DNA of 9,698 nucleotides. Source: an uncultured Bacteroidota bacterium (GTDB lineage: Bacteria; Bacteroidota; Bacteroidia; Chitinophagales; Chitinophagaceae). The stretch is taken from the NCBI GenBank assembly GCA_903929655.1, contig CAIYVS010000805.1, positions 1-9,698 of the forward strand. Reading direction: 5' to 3'. Shown here in pieces: positions 6,063 through 9,698 of the stretch (within the stretch, counting starts at the first letter, position 1; every line of letters begins with the position of its first letter). The position numbers were made by a program, and so were the translations under genes. The notes under the pieces are model-generated. The model ran no database searches, had not been told where the DNA came from, and was given only the letters and a program-made list of their open reading frames with translations.

Positions 6063-9000
6063 TTATCTAATAATTGTTACATCTCCCTTCCAGTTAATTT
6101 CTTCTCCGGATTCGCAAATGGCATCTACTACGTATACATAAACATCAGGGCGCGGCTTACCACCTTTATAAGTGCCATCCCATGCATTGCTTTCATCATT
6201 CAGGCTGATGTTTTTACGTTCGAAGATCAAACCTCCCCAACGGTCGTAGATGCGGAATGAAATAATATTCTTAATACCTACACCCCTGGGATAAAATACA
6301 TCGTTTTGCCCGTCGCCATTTGGTGTGAAGGAATTAGGAACGAATACCTGGCTCTTATCGCAAAGAATATTAACAGTAACCTTATCTGAATCTTTGCATC
6401 CAAACATTGAAATTCCTGTGAGTGTATATGTTGTAGTTTGCTGAATGTTTACTGTGGGGTCTGTGCAACTATCACAGCTAAGCCCGTAAAGAGGATTCCA
6501 GATGAAATATTTTACACTGTTACCTGTAGCTGAGAGAACCGTTGTATTACCCTCTATTAAAGTAACATCAGATCCTGCATTTACTTTCGGTAAGGGATGC
6601 ACTACCACTGTTACATAATTGGTATCGGGGAAGCAGGAGCCTTGCCTGGCAACTATTGTATAAGTGGTAGTGACAGACGGCGAGGCGATAGGATTTGGTA
6701 CCTGGCTATTGTTAAGAGAAGCAGCAGGCGACCACGAATAATATTGCGCGCCGGAGTCGGATAATTGCACACTACCCCCAATACATATGTCTGTAGCGGT
6801 GGATGTGTGGCTGGTGGTTTGTGTTTTCATGAGGACATTGGTAGTAGCTGTACTTACGCAACCAAATGCATCTGTACCTGTAACTATGTACATGGTATTT
6901 GTAGTGGGGTTTGCCTGTGGTGCTGCACAATTGTTGCAAGTGAGGGCAGCAGCGGGTGACCAACTATAAGAGACAGCACCACTTACCAGTAATTGTGCAG
7001 TATCGCCTACGCAAATGACCGTATCTGCACTTACCGTAAGAATAGGTAATGGGTGTACCACTACGAATGAGGACAAGGTATCTGTGCAGCCTAAATTATC
7101 AGACACTATCAATGTAACAGCAAAGGTGCCTGTATCGTTATATACATGCAGGGGACCAGGCTGGTGACTTACAGTGCTATCACTAAATGTCCAAAAATAG
7201 CTTGAAATGGCAGAGAACAAACTTTTTGAAGTGTCAATAAACTGCACATTGTCATGAACGCATACAGGGTTCGGGTTTGTTCTATAGCCTATTATTACAT
7301 CATCTACTTTTATTGTGTCGATACCCAAACTGAAAGCACTGCAGCCCGAGGAATCACTCATAATAAGTTTTGGAACATAAGCACCGGGAGCAAAATAAGT
7401 GTGTGATGCAGTTAATAAATAGGAAGGAGTAGTAACCGAACCATCTGCAAAATCCCATACCAGGCTGTATGTACTGCCAACATTAGCCGTAAAGTTTACG
7501 GTAAGCGGCTTGCAGCCTATGAGTGGTGCATAGGACAAAGAGCCTGAGAAACCATAAAGATTCACCGTTTTTGTAGCCGTGTCGGGGCAACCATTTGAAT
7601 CCACGACAATGAGCTGAACGGTATAACTTCCGGGAACTGTGTATGCATTAACAGGATTAGTGGCAAGCGAGTTATTACCATTACCAAAAAACCAGTAAGA
7701 ACCTATTATGCCATTTGAGGTATTAGTAAACTGAACAACGAGTGGTATGCATATACCTGCACTATCATTTACCGTAAATGAAGCATGTGGTTTGGTTACA
7801 GTAAGGGTCTTTGAAGAGGTATCGGTGCAACCAAATGAATCTGTTACAGTAAGCAGCACATGATAAACACCTGTGGAAGCGTAAGCATGGTTGGGAGAAA
7901 AAAGAGAAGATGTGTTGCCGTCACCAAATGACCAATTCGAATATTGAATGCCACCAGTGCTGGTATTGGTATAAGTATTTACGAAGCCTATACAAGGGAA
8001 AGAGGTACTAACAGAGAAACCCGCTATAGGATGGTGAACCCCAATATAGGCGGGCATGAATAAACTGTCTTTACAACCAATATTATCTGTAACGATCTCC
8101 AGCACACTGTAGGTGCCGTTATTGAGATACAAATGACTAACAGTATCAGGTGATACTACAACGGGAGAGGTGGCATCACCAAAATTCCAATAATGGCTTA
8201 CTATGTAGGTGCCCGGTACATCTTTTGAGCTATCAGTAAAAAGCACCGATAAAGGACGGCACCCTACAGGCGGTGTGGCATAAAAACTATCTATAGGTCT
8301 TGCTACTGTCATGTAGCTTAATCTCGCAAATGTATCAAGACAGCCATGACCGTCTATAGCAAACAGTTCAATATCAAATACGCCCCTGTTATTAAAAACA
8401 TGTGTAACCGGCACAGGGGGGCCAAAAGTGGTATCCATATATACATGGCTAATTCCCCAATAATAAAACTGGTAAGGGCCGCCACTTATTGATGGAGTAA
8501 GTGTAACTGTGTCGCCAGTGCAGATGGCGGTGTCATTAATACTTAGTGCAAAGTTGAGATTGTAAAGGTCAATTGATTTGGTGAGTGAGTCTCTGCAACC
8601 CGAAGCACTATTATAAGTTGTTAATTCAGCAGTCCATGTGCCGAGGGAAGGAAAATAATGAACAGGGTTTGCCAGTGTAGATGTCGCCCCATCGCTGAAT
8701 ATCCATAAAAAAGATGTTGCACCAATAGCCGAGTCTGCCAACATAACGCCCCTGTGGCTTGAGTCACAGAGATATGTAATGGGGAATAATGCAGCCGGAG
8801 AATCAACTGTAACAGTCTTTTGCACACTATCCGCACAACCACTGTTGAATGTGTATAAAGTAACTGTGAAAATTCCGGGCCTGATATAGATATGATCGGT
8901 TGGATTACTGATCGAGGTCAGGCTATCGCCGAATGTCCATAATATGCTGGCTGTAGGTGGCGAGGTGCTGAAAAAATGCACACTGCGGCCTGCACAGATA

Positions 9001-9563
9001 TGGTTGGGCGAATCAACAAAAGACGGCGTGACCGGGGTGCCCACTGTTATATGTATCGAATCTGTTACGCTGCAACCATTGGAAAAAGTCATGGTAACCC
9101 ATGCGTGGTAAGTACCCAGGATACTATACGTATGGTTCGGTGTGGCTGATGAACTTGTGGGTGAACCATCACCAAAATTCCAGGTATAAGACGTGACGGG
9201 GAAAGGGTAAGTTTGAGAAGAGGGAACATTCGTCTGGTTGATAGTGAAAAAACTGACAGGTAATGGAATGCAGCCGAAAGAGTCGTTGGCAAATGCCCCG
9301 GAAAGAAGATTGCGAATGGTATCGTAACCAATGATCGTGTCTTTGCATCCGTTTGCATTTGTTATTATTAAACTCACGGTATCCACCCGATGAGAAAAAT
9401 AGGTATGGCTTGGATTCGCAGTATTGACTGTGGGAGAGCCATCACCAAAATTCCAAAGATAAGTATTGCCGGGAGGGACTGTACTGGTGAATTGAATTGT
9501 TGCCGGCGGAGGGCAAGGTGCAAGCGGCGAGGTCTGGCCCGAGGCGCCGCACAGCCTGCGCAC
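6063..9563 (-). CDS. Giant multi-PKD secreted protein with T9SS type B sorting domain, 5' end missing
   Basis: The readable part is 1166 residues. Ten PKD-type beta-sandwich repeats of about 75-90 residues start near 15, 88, 177, 256, 337, 422, 512, 592, 672 and 755. Most carry the W(N/T/S)FGDG core, the 'H.Y...G.Y.v.L.v.d..GC.D' end and a Cys pair. Three Ig-like repeats follow (about 838-913, 914-989 and 990-1068; for example CVGDTAQLLVSG then YSWSPAAAL, with paired CNNC/CDSC). Residues about 1069-1166 are the gliding-motility-associated C-terminal domain: VPNSFTPNGDGQNDVF, IYDRWGGLIFER, WDGTYKGG and a final WKGDVTIIR. That domain marks export by the type IX system and cell-surface attachment. 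Such proteins are usually adhesins or matrix components; the ligand is unknown. No signal peptide is present. The only possible start is a GTG at 9563 inside the GC-rich repeat, just after an in-frame TAA, so the true N-terminus is lost or lies beyond a faulty join. Homology ends near 9510. Confidence 0.93.
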   Translation of the reverse strand: MRRLCGASGQTSPLAPCPPPATIQFTSTVPPGNTYLWNFGDGSPTVNTANPSHTYFSHRVDTVSLIITNANGCKDTIIGYDTIRNLLSGAFANDSFGCIPLPVSFFTINQTNVPSSQTYPFPVTSYTWNFGDGSPTSSSATPNHTYSILGTYHAWVTMTFSNGCSVTDSIHITVGTPVTPSFVDSPNHICAGRSVHFFSTSPPTASILWTFGDSLTSISNPTDHIYIRPGIFTVTLYTFNSGCADSVQKTVTVDSPAALFPITYLCDSSHRGVMLADSAIGATSFLWIFSDGATSTLANPVHYFPSLGTWTAELTTYNSASGCRDSLTKSIDLYNLNFALSINDTAICTGDTVTLTPSISGGPYQFYYWGISHVYMDTTFGPPVPVTHVFNNRGVFDIELFAIDGHGCLDTFARLSYMTVARPIDSFYATPPVGCRPLSVLFTDSSKDVPGTYIVSHYWNFGDATSPVVVSPDTVSHLYLNNGTYSVLEIVTDNIGCKDSLFMPAYIGVHHPIAGFSVSTSFPCIGFVNTYTNTSTGGIQYSNWSFGDGNTSSLFSPNHAYASTGVYHVLLTVTDSFGCTDTSSKTLTVTKPHASFTVNDSAGICIPLVVQFTNTSNGIIGSYWFFGNGNNSLATNPVNAYTVPGSYTVQLIVVDSNGCPDTATKTVNLYGFSGSLSYAPLIGCKPLTVNFTANVGSTYSLVWDFADGSVTTPSYLLTASHTYFAPGAYVPKLIMSDSSGCSAFSLGIDTIKVDDVIIGYRTNPNPVCVHDNVQFIDTSKSLFSAISSYFWTFSDSTVSHQPGPLHVYNDTGTFAVTLIVSDNLGCTDTLSSFVVVHPLPILTVSADTVICVGDTAQLLVSGAVSYSWSPAAALTCNNCAAPQANPTTNTMYIVTGTDAFGCVSTATTNVLMKTQTTSHTSTATDICIGGSVQLSDSGAQYYSWSPAASLNNSQVPNPIASPSVTTTYTIVARQGSCFPDTNYVTVVVHPLPKVNAGSDVTLIEGNTTVLSATGNSVKYFIWNPLYGLSCDSCTDPTVNIQQTTTYTLTGISMFGCKDSDKVTVNILCDKSQVFVPNSFTPNGDGQNDVFYPRGVGIKNIISFRIYDRWGGLIFERKNISLNDESNAWDGTYKGGKPRPDVYVYVVDAICESGEEINWKGDVTIIR

Positions 9564-9669
9564 CGTAGGGAGGGGTTAGATATGGCCTATATGGGTGATA
9601 TATATAGGCGCCGCACAGCCTGCGCACCGTAGGGAGGGGTTAGATATGGCCTATATGGGTGATATATAT
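9542..9669. repeat. Two identical tandem copies of a 64-bp GC-rich unit
   Basis: Bases 9542-9605 and 9606-9669 are identical, and a third copy begins at 9670 (AGGCG) before diverging into a G-rich end. Each unit carries CCTATAT which, with ATATAGG at the start of the next unit, forms a small palindrome. The base composition around 9500-9560 is much GC-richer than the rest of the window. The array abuts the broken 5' end of the PKD gene at the window edge. It may be a true tandem repeat or an assembly artefact. Because 64 is not a multiple of three, a frame cannot read through it as a protein repeat. Confidence 0.85.
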
Positions 9670-9698
9670 AGGCGTCGTAGAAGGAGGGGAACAGGGCA

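Noticed and set aside
6765..6969. Plus-strand Cys/Val-rich frames inside the PKD gene
   Set aside because: They are antisense shadows of the Thr-rich Ig-like repeats.
9442..9632. Open frames running through the 64-bp repeats on both strands
   Set aside because: The unit length is not a multiple of three, the frames are short and Arg/Ala-rich from GC content, and no domain is seen.

Overview
The window looks like a chromosomal segment of a Bacteroidota member, most likely from the Chitinophagaceae/Sphingobacteriia side, though the rank is inferred. The evidence is: type IX secretion (T9SS) sorting sequences of both kinds (a 'gliding motility-associated' C-terminal domain and relics of the type A tail); A-rich leaders without Shine-Dalgarno sequences before groES, groEL and the peroxiredoxin; TAnnTTTG-like -7 promoter elements; and a groES-groEL pair of Bacteroidota type. 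Most genes are moderately AT-rich. The two genes of possible defence type (33-869 and 4916-6025) look AT-richer than their neighbours by eye.

Layout: (1) 1-1768 is a patchwork accessory region. It holds the 3' part of a SIR2-like gene with a TIR-like C-terminal region, which has lost a readable 5' end. Next come a relic of a T9SS type A tail overlapping the end of that gene in another frame, a small GIY-YIG gene, a 153-bp MITE/REPIN-like inverted-repeat element with possible 6-bp target duplications, a second shorter T9SS-tail relic, and a perfect 12-bp-stem hairpin repeat. (2) 1720-2404 is a minus-strand 2-Cys peroxiredoxin with a clear intrinsic terminator. (3) 2405-2839 is the divergent control region between the peroxiredoxin and groES. 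(4) 2840-4888 is the groES-groEL operon, closed by a strong terminator. (5) 4916-6025 is an unrecognised helical protein with an R-x5-H motif compatible with a HEPN ribonuclease. (6) 6063-9563, on the minus strand and convergent with the previous gene, is a very long secreted or adhesin-like protein with ten PKD repeats, three Ig-like repeats and a T9SS type B sorting domain. Its 5' end is missing. (7) 9542-9698 is a GC-rich 64-bp unit present in two identical copies, abutting the broken end of the PKD gene. It may be a real tandem repeat or an assembly/contig-end artefact.

The peroxiredoxin and GroES/GroEL form a stress-protection and protein-folding core, and nothing suggests that the accessory genes act with them. 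The left arm shows repeated recombination: fragments of T9SS tails and small mobile repeats surround a decayed defence-type gene. No intact, clearly new multi-gene system is visible. The most interesting leads are the SIR2/TIR-like fusion, the candidate HEPN protein, the 153-bp element with its flanking duplications, and the two T9SS-tail scars.
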